Shown: piece by piece, positions 8,422-16,002 of the stretch
Layout of the letters: the number at the start of each line of letters is the position of its first letter
How positions within the stretch are numbered: the stretch's first letter is position 1
Assembly: GCF_024158145.1 (NCBI RefSeq)
Contig: NZ_JAMYXM010000007.1
Span: forward strand, 51,768-115,767
Direction: 5' to 3'
DNA from: Notoacmeibacter sp. MSK16QG-6
GTDB lineage: Bacteria; Pseudomonadota; Alphaproteobacteria; Rhizobiales; Rhizobiaceae
Length of the DNA: 64,000 nt
Made by a program: the position numbers and the translations under genes
Notes under the pieces: model-generated
Told to the model about the DNA's origin: nothing
The model's input: the letters and a program-made list of their open reading frames with translations, nothing else
The model's database searches: none

Positions 8422-8431
8422 GCTTGCCTAG
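8413..8431 (+). promoter_or_regulatory. CGCAAG-N7-GCCTAG box upstream of flgB operon
   Basis: CGCAAG, seven bases, GCCTAG, ending 24 bases before the flgB ATG and starting inside the last codons of the preceding gene. GCCTAG is identical to the fliF copy. A further CGCAAG lies at 8402-8407, just upstream. The position implies that flgB begins a separate transcription unit. Confidence 0.55.
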
Positions 8432-8455
8432 GGTGCTTTTCGAAAGGAAAGCGCC

Positions 8456-8821
8456 ATGTCCTCCCTGCCGATCTTCTCCCTGGCCTCAAAGCAAGCCGAA
8501 TGGTTGACGGTCCGCCAGCAGACTGTCGCCAACAACATCGCCAATGCCCAGACGCCCGGCTACAAGGCCGCTGAGGTTTCGCCCTTTCAGGCCGTTCTGG
8601 AAGAGACGCCGAGCACATTGCGTCGCACCAGCCCGCTTCACCTGACGAGCGCCGGCAATGTCGGTGGCACGAACGGCACGACCGAAGTGATCCAGACCGA
8701 AAAGGCGGTCTCCATGGAAAGGGAGATCGTGGAGCAGACCGAGCTTCGTCAGAGCTACGAGCTTAACACCTCGATCGCCAAGGCGTTTCACCGCATGATC
8801 CTCTCCGTCGCGAAGCCCTGA
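8456..8821 (+). CDS. flgB: Flagellar proximal rod protein FlgB
   Basis: FlgB is a proximal rod subunit of the basal body. The 121-residue protein has the rod-family N-terminal motif ([30 protein letters not shown]) and a C-terminal helix ([21 protein letters not shown]) that pairs with it in the rod coiled coil. The start at ATG 8456 has AAAGGAAAG about 5 bases upstream. It begins the flgB-flgC-fliE-flgG-flgA-flgI-motE-flgH-fliL-fliP run; flgC starts 2 bases after its stop. Confidence 0.95.
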   Translation: MSSLPIFSLASKQAEWLTVRQQTVANNIANAQTPGYKAAEVSPFQAVLEETPSTLRRTSPLHLTSAGNVGGTNGTTEVIQTEKAVSMEREIVEQTELRQSYELNTSIAKAFHRMILSVAKP

Positions 8822-8823
8822 TT

Positions 8824-9240
8824 ATGGACCCGCTTCTCTCCTCACTCCGCGTTTCGTCCTCGGGCCTTGAGGTGCAAAGCCAGCGCCTGAAGGTCGTCTC
8901 GGAAAACATCGCCAATTCCAACTCCACCGCCTCCGTGCCGGACGAAGACCCGTTCCGCCGCAAGACAGTGAGCTTCGAATCCACACTCGACAAGGCGACG
9001 GGAGCCGTGTCCGTTTCCGTTAGCGAGATCGGTCGCGACAACAGCAAATTTCCCCTGGAATTCGATCCGGGCAACCCGGCGGCTGACGATAAGGGTTTCG
9101 TTCGCCTGCCGAACGTCAACGTGCTGGTCGAAATGGCCGACATGCGTGAAGCCAACCAGTCTTATGAGGCAAACCTGCAGGTTATGCGCCAGGTGCGCGA
9201 ACTGGTGTCTCTCACCATCGACATGATGAACGCCCGATGA
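8824..9240 (+). CDS. flgC: Flagellar proximal rod protein FlgC
   Basis: FlgC is a proximal rod subunit. The 138-residue product shows the N-terminal rod motif [23 protein letters not shown] and the FlgC-specific C-terminal segment [22 protein letters not shown]. The ending TIDMMNAR is standard. ATG 8824 lies 2 bases after the flgB stop, and its own stop overlaps the fliE ATG by 4 bases. Confidence 0.96.
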   Translation: MDPLLSSLRVSSSGLEVQSQRLKVVSENIANSNSTASVPDEDPFRRKTVSFESTLDKATGAVSVSVSEIGRDNSKFPLEFDPGNPAADDKGFVRLPNVNVLVEMADMREANQSYEANLQVMRQVRELVSLTIDMMNAR

Positions 9241-9542
9241 TCGAAAAACTCTCCGCCATCGCAGCCACACGGATCACACCTGCCGCCGGAGCCGGCGGAG
9301 CGCCTGCCTCGTCAGGAGCGGTCGCCAGCGATTTCGCCAGCGCGCTTGCGCAAGGCGCGAACAATGTCGCCGATCAGGTTTCTGAGGCCGACCGTGCGGC
9401 CATGTCGGCGCTTTCCGGCCAGAGCGGACCGCGGGAAGTGGCCGAAGCCGTCATGACCGCCGAACAGTCGTTGCAGACGGCGATCGCCGTTCGTGACAAG
9501 CTCGTCAACGCGTTTCTCGACATCAGTCGGATGCAGATCTGA
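9237..9542 (+). CDS. fliE: Hook-basal body junction protein FliE
   Basis: FliE joins the MS-ring to the rod and is the first substrate of the export gate. The 101-residue protein has a low-complexity Ala-rich N-terminus and the conserved C-terminal half ([35 protein letters not shown]), which is diagnostic for FliE. ATG overlaps the flgC stop (ATGA), and flgG follows after 12 bases. Confidence 0.95.
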   Translation: MIEKLSAIAATRITPAAGAGGAPASSGAVASDFASALAQGANNVADQVSEADRAAMSALSGQSGPREVAEAVMTAEQSLQTAIAVRDKLVNAFLDISRMQI

Positions 9543-9554
9543 GGAAACTGAACG

Positions 9555-10343
9555 ATGCGCGCCCTTTCCATCGCCGCCACCGGCATGACCGCCCAGCAAA
9601 CCAATCTGGAAGTCATCGCCAACAATGTCGCCAATATCAACACGACGGGCTTCAAGCGTGCGCGGGCCGAATTTACCGATCTGCTCTATCAGACCGAGCG
9701 GCTGAAAGGATCGTCCGCACGCGCCGATACCGGCGTCATTCCCGAAGGTGCGCATCTTGGGCTTGGCGTGCGAAGCGCCGCCATCCGCAATGTGCACGAG
9801 CAGGGCACGCTGGAGAACACGGGCAACGCGCTGGACGTCGCGCTGAACGGCAAGGGCTGGTTCGTCATCACGGGCGCCAATGACGAGACGCTCTACACCC
9901 GCGCCGGTGCGTTCAACACCAACGCGGAAGGACAGATCGTCATGCCGAACGGCATGCCGCTCTCCGACGCCATCACCCTGCCGCCGGAGGCCGTCGCCAT
10001 CTCTATCGGCGAAGGGGGTCAGGTCTTCGCGCAGATCGATGGCCAGACCGAGTTGCAGGAAGTCGGCCAGATCACGCTGGCCAGCTTCGCCAATGAAGCC
10101 GGCCTTATTCCGCTCGGCGACAACCTCTTCCGCCAGTCCGAAGCCTCCGGGGAGCCGGTCACAGGCGTGCCAGGCGATCCCGGTTTCGGCACCGTGCGCC
10201 AGGGCTATCTGGAAAGCTCCAATGTCGACCCGGTCAAGGAGATCACCGCGCTGATCGCGGCGCAGCGTGGCTACGAGATGAATTCCAAGGTCATTCAGGC
10301 GGCTGACGATATGGCCGCGACCGTTGCGAAAAATCTGAGATAG
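9555..10343 (+). CDS. flgG: Flagellar distal rod protein FlgG
   Basis: FlgG builds the distal rod. The 262-residue product has the full FlgG pattern: [36 protein letters not shown] at the N-terminus, with the extra FlgG segment [11 protein letters not shown], a D1 domain ([11 protein letters not shown]) and the C-terminal [35 protein letters not shown]. Its length equals that of E. coli FlgG. ATG 9555 has GAGGAAAC upstream. flgA follows after 4 bases. Confidence 0.97.
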   Translation: MRALSIAATGMTAQQTNLEVIANNVANINTTGFKRARAEFTDLLYQTERLKGSSARADTGVIPEGAHLGLGVRSAAIRNVHEQGTLENTGNALDVALNGKGWFVITGANDETLYTRAGAFNTNAEGQIVMPNGMPLSDAITLPPEAVAISIGEGGQVFAQIDGQTELQEVGQITLASFANEAGLIPLGDNLFRQSEASGEPVTGVPGDPGFGTVRQGYLESSNVDPVKEITALIAAQRGYEMNSKVIQAADDMAATVAKNLR

Positions 10344-10347
10344 CGCC

Positions 10348-10839
10348 ATGACCGAAACGTTTTCGAAACGTAAGGCTCGCCCCCTCCTCAAGGGGGTTGT
10401 CGCTATTCAGATCGCTGCTGCCTGCGTCGGACCGTTCGCCTTACCGGCATCGGCCGAGCCGGTCGTCATTGCAACGCGGGTCATCCATCCCGGCGAGACA
10501 CTCGACGAAAGCGTACTGACGACGATCGACACCAAAGGTCGTGTGCTGTCCGACGCGCCTTTCGTCAACGCCATCGGCCAGACGCGCGGCATGGTTGCAG
10601 AACGGACCATCCTGCCGCAGCGACTCATTCTTATATCGTCGCTGCGGACAAAATCGGCCATCGACGCCGGCGCTCTCGTTCCGGTCACTTATAAAAGCGG
10701 TGCCCTGACGATCCGTATGGATGCCGTCGCGCTGACCAGCGCCGCACCAGGCCAGGCGATCACGCTGCGCAATCGTGACACGGGCCGTCAGATCGAAGCG
10801 CTTGCGCAGGCCGACGGCACGGCGGTGCTTCTGCCATGA
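10348..10839 (+). CDS. flgA: P-ring assembly chaperone FlgA
   Basis: FlgA is a periplasmic chaperone for assembly of FlgI into the P-ring. The 163-residue protein has a basic start (MTETFSKRKARPLLKG), a hydrophobic export signal (VVAIQIAAACVGPFALPASAEP, cleavage likely after ASA near residue 36) and a SAF-like domain (VVIATRVIHPGETLDESVLTTIDTKGR ... RGMVAERTILPQRLIL). The end (GQAITLRNRDTGRQIEALAQADG) matches the FlgA beta-clip tail. It overlaps flgI by 4 bases, which fits a chaperone-client pair. Confidence 0.93.
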   Translation: MTETFSKRKARPLLKGVVAIQIAAACVGPFALPASAEPVVIATRVIHPGETLDESVLTTIDTKGRVLSDAPFVNAIGQTRGMVAERTILPQRLILISSLRTKSAIDAGALVPVTYKSGALTIRMDAVALTSAAPGQAITLRNRDTGRQIEALAQADGTAVLLP

Positions 10840-11966
10840 AAGCGGCGCTCGCCTTCCTTCTTGGCCTGGCTATGGCGATTGCAGCGCCGCTTGACGCCAT
10901 GGCCGGCGCTGACGCCGGTGGCGGCTATTCCCGTCTGAAAGATGTCGCTTCGATCACCGGTTCGCGTGACAATCAGCTCTATGGCTACGGGCTGGTCGTC
11001 GGCCTGAAGGGTACGGGCGACAGCCTGCGCAATTCGCCCTTCACCGAACAGTCCATGCGGTCAATGCTCGACAATCTCGGCATCGCTACCGAGCTTGGTC
11101 AGATGCGTTCGCGCAATGTCGCCGCTGTGGTTGTGACGGCCAACCTGCCGCCATTTGTTCGGCCCGGCACACGCATCGACGTCACCGTTTCTTCGTTGGG
11201 TGACGCCAGTTCCCTCCTCGGCGGCACCCTCGTTCTGACGCCGCTGAAAGGCGCGGACGCCGAAATCTATGCGGCGGCGCAAGGACAGGTCGTGACGAGC
11301 GGTTTCGCCATCGAAGGCGACGCCGAAGAGGTGAGCCGAGGCGTTCCGACCGCGGCGCGCATTCCAAACGGCGCTATCGTCGAACGCGCCGTCGCGGCTT
11401 CGTTCGAAGGCGACGACGATCTGACGGTCCAGCTCCGTAATCCGGACTTCACGACAGCCGTACGGCTGACCGATTCGATCAACGGCTTTGCCAAGCGGAC
11501 ATGGTCGGGCGCAGTCGCAAGAGAGGTCGACGCCCGCACGATCTCGCTGTCGGTGCCGCGCGGGGTCAGCCCCGCCCGCTTCGTCGCCGCCATCGAGAAT
11601 ATTCCCGTTTCCGTCGATCAGCCGGCGCGCGTCGTCATCGATGAGCGCACCGGCACCATCGTCATCGGCGCCGATGTGCGCATTTCGCCCGTCGCCATCA
11701 GCCAGGGCACTCTAGCGGTCTCGGTGACGGAGCTGCCACAGGTCGTGCAGCCCGAACCGTTCTCGGACGGCGTAACTGCAGTCGAGTCGCGCAGCATCGT
11801 CGATGTCGAGCAGACCGACGGCCCGATATCCATTCTCAACGGTGTCAGCCTGAGTGAAATCGCCGCCGGCCTCAATCGCCTTGGCGTCAAGCCGACTGAC
11901 ACAATCGCAATCCTCCAGGCCATCAAATCGGCAGGAGCCCTTCAGGCGGAGCTTGTGTTGCAATGA
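10836..11966 (+). CDS. flgI: Flagellar P-ring protein FlgI
   Basis: FlgI forms the peptidoglycan-level bushing of the basal body. The 376-residue protein has a signal peptide ending near residue 23 (AIAAPLDAMA), then the family signature RLKDVASITGSRDNQLYGYGLVVGLKGTGDSLRNSPFTEQSM and a C-terminus (LSEIAAGLNRLGVKPTDTIAILQAIKSAGALQAELVLQ) typical of FlgI. The ATG overlaps the flgA stop, and its stop overlaps the motE start (ATGA). Confidence 0.97.
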   Translation: MKAALAFLLGLAMAIAAPLDAMAGADAGGGYSRLKDVASITGSRDNQLYGYGLVVGLKGTGDSLRNSPFTEQSMRSMLDNLGIATELGQMRSRNVAAVVVTANLPPFVRPGTRIDVTVSSLGDASSLLGGTLVLTPLKGADAEIYAAAQGQVVTSGFAIEGDAEEVSRGVPTAARIPNGAIVERAVAASFEGDDDLTVQLRNPDFTTAVRLTDSINGFAKRTWSGAVAREVDARTISLSVPRGVSPARFVAAIENIPVSVDQPARVVIDERTGTIVIGADVRISPVAISQGTLAVSVTELPQVVQPEPFSDGVTAVESRSIVDVEQTDGPISILNGVSLSEIAAGLNRLGVKPTDTIAILQAIKSAGALQAELVLQ

Positions 11967-12496
11967 GCCCGCGCTTTCTCTTCCTCTCACTGGCATTTTT
12001 ACTCATCGGTTCGCCTGTTCATGCAGCAGATGAAAAGAGCGATGCTTCCGGAAAAGCCGGCCGTCTGCCGCAGCATCTCCAGCTCAGCAAGGAAGAAGTC
12101 ATTTTATCGGACGAAGCGGCCTATTGCGATGCCATCGTGGACCAGGCCCGTGAGCTTCGCTACTCCGCCCGCGAGGAAGAACTTCAGACGATGCAATCGG
12201 ATCTGGAGCGCGGCCTCGAACTGATGGAGCGCAAGAAAGCCGAGTTCGAGAAATGGGTGCAGCGGCGTGAGGACTTCGCCACCCGCGCGTCCGAAGCGCT
12301 GATCGCGATCTATGAACGAATGCGGCCCGATGCGGCAGCCGAAAGGCTGACAATTGTCGACCCGATGCTGGCCTCGGCCATCCTGCTGAAAATGCCGCCC
12401 GGCAAGTCCGGCACGATCCTCAATGAGATGGAGGCCAAGAAAGCCGCCGGCATCACGGCGATCATGGCGGCAAGCGCCGACAGGGGCAACGGATGA
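11963..12496 (+). CDS. motE: Motility protein MotE (periplasmic chaperone for MotC)
   Basis: In Sinorhizobium MotE is a periplasmic protein needed for correct folding and stability of MotC. The 177-residue product begins with a signal peptide (FLFLSLAFLLIGSPVHAADE), followed by a long coiled coil at about residues 60-115 (ELRYSAREEELQTMQSDLERGLELMERKKAEFEKW) and an MgtE-N-like end (MRPDAAAERLTIVDPMLASAILLKMPPGKSGTILNEM). It lies between flgI and flgH with 4-base overlaps on both sides, the usual rhizobial location. Confidence 0.92.
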   Translation: MSPRFLFLSLAFLLIGSPVHAADEKSDASGKAGRLPQHLQLSKEEVILSDEAAYCDAIVDQARELRYSAREEELQTMQSDLERGLELMERKKAEFEKWVQRREDFATRASEALIAIYERMRPDAAAERLTIVDPMLASAILLKMPPGKSGTILNEMEAKKAAGITAIMAASADRGNG

Positions 12497-13236
12497 GCGC
12501 GCGCCTTTCCGTTCGCATTGTCGTGCTGGCTTCGACAGCCCTTTTTATTGCCGGCTGCTCGCAATCCTTCAAGGAAATCAACCGCCCGCCCGATATGTCG
12601 CCGGTCGGCGCGGGTATAGCCACCGCGCAGCCTGTCGCCTGGAGCGCCTATCCTGCTTATCAGTCGCCCCCACAGCGCGGTTATTCGCTGTGGAACAGAA
12701 AGGGCAGCGGTCTTTACGTTTCGCAGCGTGCCCTGGAGCAGGGCGACCTGCTGACCGTCCTTATCCAGATCAACGACAAGGCCTCCATTTCCAACGAGTC
12801 TGATCGCTCGCGGACATCGGGCCGTTCGCTCGGCCTGAATGGCGATTACGATTATGAGATCGTCAAGGACGAGACCAAGACAGGCAATGCCACAGGCACC
12901 GGCTCGCTCGGCACCACCTCCTCTTCCGATTTCTCCGGTAGCGGCTCAACAAACCGATCCGAAGTTATCCGCCTTTCGATGGGTGCGGTCGTCACGGAAG
13001 TTCTGCCAAACGGAAATCTCGTTATTCGCGGCACGCAGGAGGTTCGCGTCAACGCCGAACTACGCATTCTGCAGGTGGCCGGCATTGTACGGCCCGGCGA
13101 TATCGGCCCCAACAACACCATCGCATACGAACGCATTGCCGAAGCGCGTATTTCCTACGGAGGCCGTGGCCGCATCAGTGAGGTTCAGCAGCCGCCCTGG
13201 GGTCAGCAGGTCATCGACCTGATCACCCCGCTCTAG
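12493..13236 (+). CDS. flgH: Flagellar L-ring lipoprotein FlgH
   Basis: FlgH forms the outer-membrane L-ring. The 247-residue product has a lipoprotein signal with lipobox FIAGC (Cys22), then the FlgH segments SGLYVSQRALEQGDLLTVLIQINDKASISNESDRSRT and LPNGNLVIRGTQEVRVNAELRILQVAGIVRPGDI. The conserved tail GRGRISEVQQPPWGQQVIDLITPL completes the family. It overlaps motE by 4 bases, and fliL follows after 16 bases. Confidence 0.97.
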   Translation: MSARLSVRIVVLASTALFIAGCSQSFKEINRPPDMSPVGAGIATAQPVAWSAYPAYQSPPQRGYSLWNRKGSGLYVSQRALEQGDLLTVLIQINDKASISNESDRSRTSGRSLGLNGDYDYEIVKDETKTGNATGTGSLGTTSSSDFSGSGSTNRSEVIRLSMGAVVTEVLPNGNLVIRGTQEVRVNAELRILQVAGIVRPGDIGPNNTIAYERIAEARISYGGRGRISEVQQPPWGQQVIDLITPL

Positions 13237-13252
13237 GATCAGGAACGGTTTC

Positions 13253-13783
13253 ATGCCTGCCAAAGACAAATCCAAGAACGCCAAACCCGGAATCGTTAAG
13301 ACACTGGTTCTTCCGGTGGCGATTATGCTGATTGTCGGCGGAGGAGTCGGGTTCGGCGTGGGATCGTTCGTTCTGGCTCCACGGATGAAGGCAGGACAGG
13401 AAATGGCCTCGGCCAACAACACGCCTGCCGCTGAACTGGCCGACGGCCAAGCCCAATCCTATGCACCTAGCACCCAGCACGGCGCATTGGATGGACTGAC
13501 CCAGGACATCGTCGATCTGGAACCGATTACCGTCAATCTAGCCGTGCCGGCCGATGTTCTGATGCGGCTTCAGATCGCGGTGGAAACCAGTTCTACCGTC
13601 AGCGAAGGCACGTTGAACGACGTCCATCAGGACATTCTGGCCTATGTCCGCCAGTTGCGTCTCGATCAGCTTCGCAGCCCCAACGGTTATCTTCGCATTC
13701 GAGACGATCTGACGCGCCGCGCCAAGGTACGCAGCGAAGGCGGCGTTTCCAAGCTCTACATACGGACGCTGGTGTTCGAATGA
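13253..13783 (+). CDS. fliL: Flagellar basal-body associated protein FliL
   Basis: FliL is a single-span inner-membrane protein that surrounds the stator and supports motor torque. The 176-residue product has a lysine-rich cytoplasmic N-terminus, one membrane span at about residues 16-41 (VLPVAIMLIVGGGVGFGVGSFVLAP) and a periplasmic stomatin-like domain ending LRIRDDLTRRAKVRSEGGVSKLYIRTLVFE, which is the conserved FliL end. Its stop overlaps the fliP ATG by 4 bases. Confidence 0.93.
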   Translation: MPAKDKSKNAKPGIVKTLVLPVAIMLIVGGGVGFGVGSFVLAPRMKAGQEMASANNTPAAELADGQAQSYAPSTQHGALDGLTQDIVDLEPITVNLAVPADVLMRLQIAVETSSTVSEGTLNDVHQDILAYVRQLRLDQLRSPNGYLRIRDDLTRRAKVRSEGGVSKLYIRTLVFE

Positions 13784-14673
13784 GATGCCGGGCGGCCCTG
13801 CCGATTCTTCTGGGTGCGATGGCGCTTTTGTTCATGGCGGGCGGGCCGGCCAACGCGCAGTCACTCCAATTGCCTGCCTTTCTGGAACCGGGAGAAACGG
13901 CAGACGGGCAGACGGCTGGCTATATCGTCCAGCTATTCGGCCTTCTTACTGTTCTGTCGCTGGCGCCCGGCATCCTGATTTCCGTCACCAGCTTCACCCG
14001 CTTCATCGTCGTTTTTTCCATCATGCGCTCGGGTCTCGGCCTTCAGACCACGCCAGCCAATCTCATCCTGGTCAGCCTGGCCTTGTTTATGACCTGGTAT
14101 GTGATGAGCCCTGTCGTCGACCGCGCCTGGAACGATGGGCTCGGCCCGATGATGCGCAATGAGATCGGACAGGAAGAAGGCTTTCAGCGAACAGCGGAAC
14201 CGTTCCGCCAGTTCATGCTGGCCAATGTCCGAGATTCGGATCTGCGCCTTTTCGCCGATCTGTCTCCCGCGCTGGTTGTCGGCGAGGACGATGCGCCCGC
14301 CCGGCCGAACACTCCCTCCCCCGCTCCCGGCAGCCCGCGAACGGACGGCGACAATCCCCTCATTGGAGTCGGGGCAGAGATCCAGCCCATCGCCGATGGC
14401 GCTGAAGCGAATGAAACCGGTGAGGAGGCGGTCGCGTACAGCATTCTCATCCCCGCCTTCATGATCTCCGAATTGCGTCGCGGCTTCGAGATCGGGTTCC
14501 TCGTCGTGCTGCCCTTTCTCGTGATCGACCTTGTGGTCTCGACGATCACCATGGCGATGGGCATGATGATGCTGCCGCCAACCGTTCTTTCACTACCGCT
14601 GAAGGTGCTGTTCTTCGTCCTGATAGACGGATGGAATCTTCTTGTCGGCTCCATGGTGCGGTCTTTCACTTAG
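13780..14673 (+). CDS. fliP: Flagellar export gate protein FliP with an enlarged periplasmic loop
   Basis: FliP, with FliQ and FliR, forms the core of the flagellar protein-export gate. The product has a signal peptide (LLGAMALLFMAGGPANAQS), the FliP core (GLLTVLSLAPGILISVTSFTRFIVVFSIMRSGLGLQTTPAN) and the conserved end (ILIPAFMISELRRGFEIGFLVV ... LPPTVLSLPLKVLFFVLIDGWNLLVGSMV). At 297 residues it is about 50 longer than typical FliP (about 245). The extra length is an acidic, Pro- and Gly-rich insertion at roughly residues 163-218, in the periplasmic loop before the last hydrophobic pair. Flagellin genes follow on the same strand. Confidence 0.95.
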   Translation: MRCRAALPILLGAMALLFMAGGPANAQSLQLPAFLEPGETADGQTAGYIVQLFGLLTVLSLAPGILISVTSFTRFIVVFSIMRSGLGLQTTPANLILVSLALFMTWYVMSPVVDRAWNDGLGPMMRNEIGQEEGFQRTAEPFRQFMLANVRDSDLRLFADLSPALVVGEDDAPARPNTPSPAPGSPRTDGDNPLIGVGAEIQPIADGAEANETGEEAVAYSILIPAFMISELRRGFEIGFLVVLPFLVIDLVVSTITMAMGMMMLPPTVLSLPLKVLFFVLIDGWNLLVGSMVRSFT

Positions 14674-14705
14674 CCGGCGGACCGGCGCAAACCAAAACGC
14701 CAGCC

Positions 14706-14742
14706 TTAACCTTCTGTTAGCATTACGGTTACGGTTCATTAG
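14706..14742 (+). promoter_or_regulatory. 37-base conserved block upstream of flagellin 1
   Basis: The pattern is TTAAC, 3 bases, CTGTTA, then TTACGGTTCATTAG at the end. The same elements in the same 37-base frame occur before flagellins 3 and 4. It is AT-rich against a GC-rich background and ends 60 bases before the GGCATGATGC element. It is a likely promoter or activator site; no experiment or consensus confirms which. Confidence 0.45.
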
Positions 14743-14802
14743 CCATTTTCGCCGATTGTCGGTTTCGACGATTATCGCCCGGCCCGATGTGGCCTGGCGA
14801 TC

Positions 14803-14813
14803 GGCATGATGCT
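14803..14813 (+). promoter_or_regulatory. GGCATGATGC element of flagellin 1
   Basis: GGCATGATGCT here has one change from the perfect palindrome GGCAT-G-ATGCC found before flagellins 2, 3 and 4. A second GGCATG follows 37 bases later, at the hairpin. It could be a DNA operator, or an RNA segment pairing with the second GGCAT. Confidence 0.4.
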
Positions 14814-14844
14814 CCTGATCGTCCAGCCTCTTACATTTCGGCAT

Positions 14845-14870
14845 GTCCCTGTACGGCTTACCCTAGGGAC
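14845..14870 (+). promoter_or_regulatory. Flagellin 1 leader hairpin sequestering the Shine-Dalgarno
   Basis: GTCCCT (14845-14850) pairs perfectly with AGGGAC (14865-14870) across a 14-base loop. AGGGA is also the only Shine-Dalgarno-like sequence, 9 bases before the ATG at 14879, so the closed hairpin would hide the ribosome site. Equivalent hairpins precede all five flagellins. Confidence 0.55.
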
Positions 14871-14878
14871 CTCTTTCA

Positions 14879-15820
14879 ATGTCCAGTATCCATACCAATG
14901 CCGCCGCCATGACGGCGCTGAAGTCGCTTCAGATGACCAATTCTGCGCTGGAAGCGACGCAAAAGAATATCTCCACCGGCTTTCGGGTCTCCGATGCCTC
15001 CGATAACGCCGCCTATTGGTCCATCGCGACCACCATGCGCTCCGACAACAAAGCGCTCAGCACGGTCAACGATGCCCTCGGCCTTGGCGCTGCAAAGGTC
15101 GATGTCGCCTACACGGCCATGAATTCGGCGATCGACGTTGTCGATGAAATCAAGGCCAAGCTGGTTGCCGCCAAGGAGCCTGGCGTCGACAAGGACAAGG
15201 TGCAGAGCGAAATCACCGCGCTGCAGGGCCAGCTGACCGCTATCGCGGAGAGCGCATCCTTCTCCGGCGAGAACTGGCTCAACTTCACCGACACCGACGG
15301 AACCTCCAAAGAGATTGTCGCTTCCTTCACTCGCACCAGCGCGGGCGCGGTTTCTATCGGAACGATCGCCATCGACATCTCCGATATGAAGCTGTTCGGC
15401 GATGACGGCGCCGGCACGCCGGTCGATAACGGCATGCTCAACAAGAGCTACACCACCGCCAATGGCGCGGCCACGCCGGTCAACGTCGTGTATACTATCG
15501 CGACGCTCGACATCACCGCCGCCAATGTGGACGACACGGTGATCGACGGCATGCTGTCTAACGTGGAAACCACGCTGGAAGATATGACGACCGCGGCCGC
15601 CGGTCTTGGTTCCAGCAAGAGCCGGATCGACATGCAGACCGAATTCGTCGGCAATCTGATGGATTCGATCAAGAGCGGCATCGGCAAGCTGGTCGATGCG
15701 GATATGACGGAAGAGTCGACCCGCCTCCAGGCGCTTCAGACGCAACAGCAGCTCGGTATTCAGGCCCTCTCCATGGCCAACTCCGGCGCACAGTCGCTTC
15801 TCTCGCTCTTCCGCTCATAA
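14879..15820 (+). CDS. Flagellin 1
   Basis: This is a filament subunit exported through the flagellar gate. The 313-residue protein has the conserved D0/D1 N-terminus (MTALKSLQMTNSALEATQKNISTGFRVSDASDNAAYW), a short variable centre containing GDDGAGTPVDNGMLNKSYTT, and the D0 C-terminus (LQTQQQLGIQALSMANSGAQSLLSLFRS). The central region matches flagellin 4, but the C-terminal segment (SIKSGIGKLV, SGAQSLLSLF) matches flagellin 2, which is a mosaic pattern. No D2/D3 domains are present, as is usual for rhizobial flagellins. It is the first of five tandem copies, with its own 37-base upstream block and leader hairpin. Confidence 0.96.
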   Translation: MSSIHTNAAAMTALKSLQMTNSALEATQKNISTGFRVSDASDNAAYWSIATTMRSDNKALSTVNDALGLGAAKVDVAYTAMNSAIDVVDEIKAKLVAAKEPGVDKDKVQSEITALQGQLTAIAESASFSGENWLNFTDTDGTSKEIVASFTRTSAGAVSIGTIAIDISDMKLFGDDGAGTPVDNGMLNKSYTTANGAATPVNVVYTIATLDITAANVDDTVIDGMLSNVETTLEDMTTAAAGLGSSKSRIDMQTEFVGNLMDSIKSGIGKLVDADMTEESTRLQALQTQQQLGIQALSMANSGAQSLLSLFRS

Positions 15821-15843
15821 GCGTTGAACACAAGGAACTGAGC

Positions 15844-15867
15844 GATGGCCGCCGGTCGGCGGCCATC
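15844..15867 (+). terminator. Perfect hairpin after flagellin 1 without a T-tract
   Basis: GATGGCCGCC and GGCGGCCATC form a 10-base perfect stem around a GGTC loop, 24 bases after the flagellin 1 stop. Unlike the hairpins after flagellins 2 to 5 there is no run of T, so it may protect the 3-prime end or attenuate rather than fully terminate. Flagellin 2 lacks the 37-base upstream block, so some read-through is plausible. Confidence 0.5.
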
Positions 15868-15908
15868 CATCGCAAGCCTCAGAAATGGGGAATGTGAACA
15901 CCACGACT

Positions 15909-15929
15909 ATCACGCACTGAAAGCGTGAT
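15909..15929 (+). repeat. Inverted repeat upstream of flagellin 2
   Basis: ATCACGC (15909-15915) and GCGTGAT (15923-15929) form a perfect 7-base inverted repeat around ACTGAAA, directly before the GGCATGATGCC element. It is present only at flagellin 2. It could be an operator or an RNA stem. Confidence 0.35.
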
Positions 15930-15930
15930 C

Positions 15931-15941
15931 GGCATGATGCC
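15931..15941 (+). promoter_or_regulatory. GGCATGATGCC palindrome of flagellin 2
   Basis: A perfect palindrome GGCAT-G-ATGCC, followed 34 bases later by the second GGCATG at the leader hairpin. It is identical to the copies before flagellins 3 and 4. Confidence 0.42.
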
Positions 15942-15969
15942 AGGGTCGTCTAGCCTTTCCGATTGGCAT

Positions 15970-15995
15970 GTCCCTCACGGCTGAACCTTAGGGAC
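15970..15995 (+). promoter_or_regulatory. Flagellin 2 leader hairpin sequestering the Shine-Dalgarno
   Basis: GTCCCT (15970-15975) pairs with AGGGAC (15990-15995). The loop sequence differs from that of flagellin 1 while the stem is unchanged. AGGGA lies 8 bases before ATG 16003. Confidence 0.55.
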
Positions 15996-16002
15996 CGTTT
16001 CC

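Noticed and set aside
9312..10391. 359-residue minus-strand frame over fliE/flgG
   Set aside because: It has no motif and is fully antisense to clear flagellar genes.
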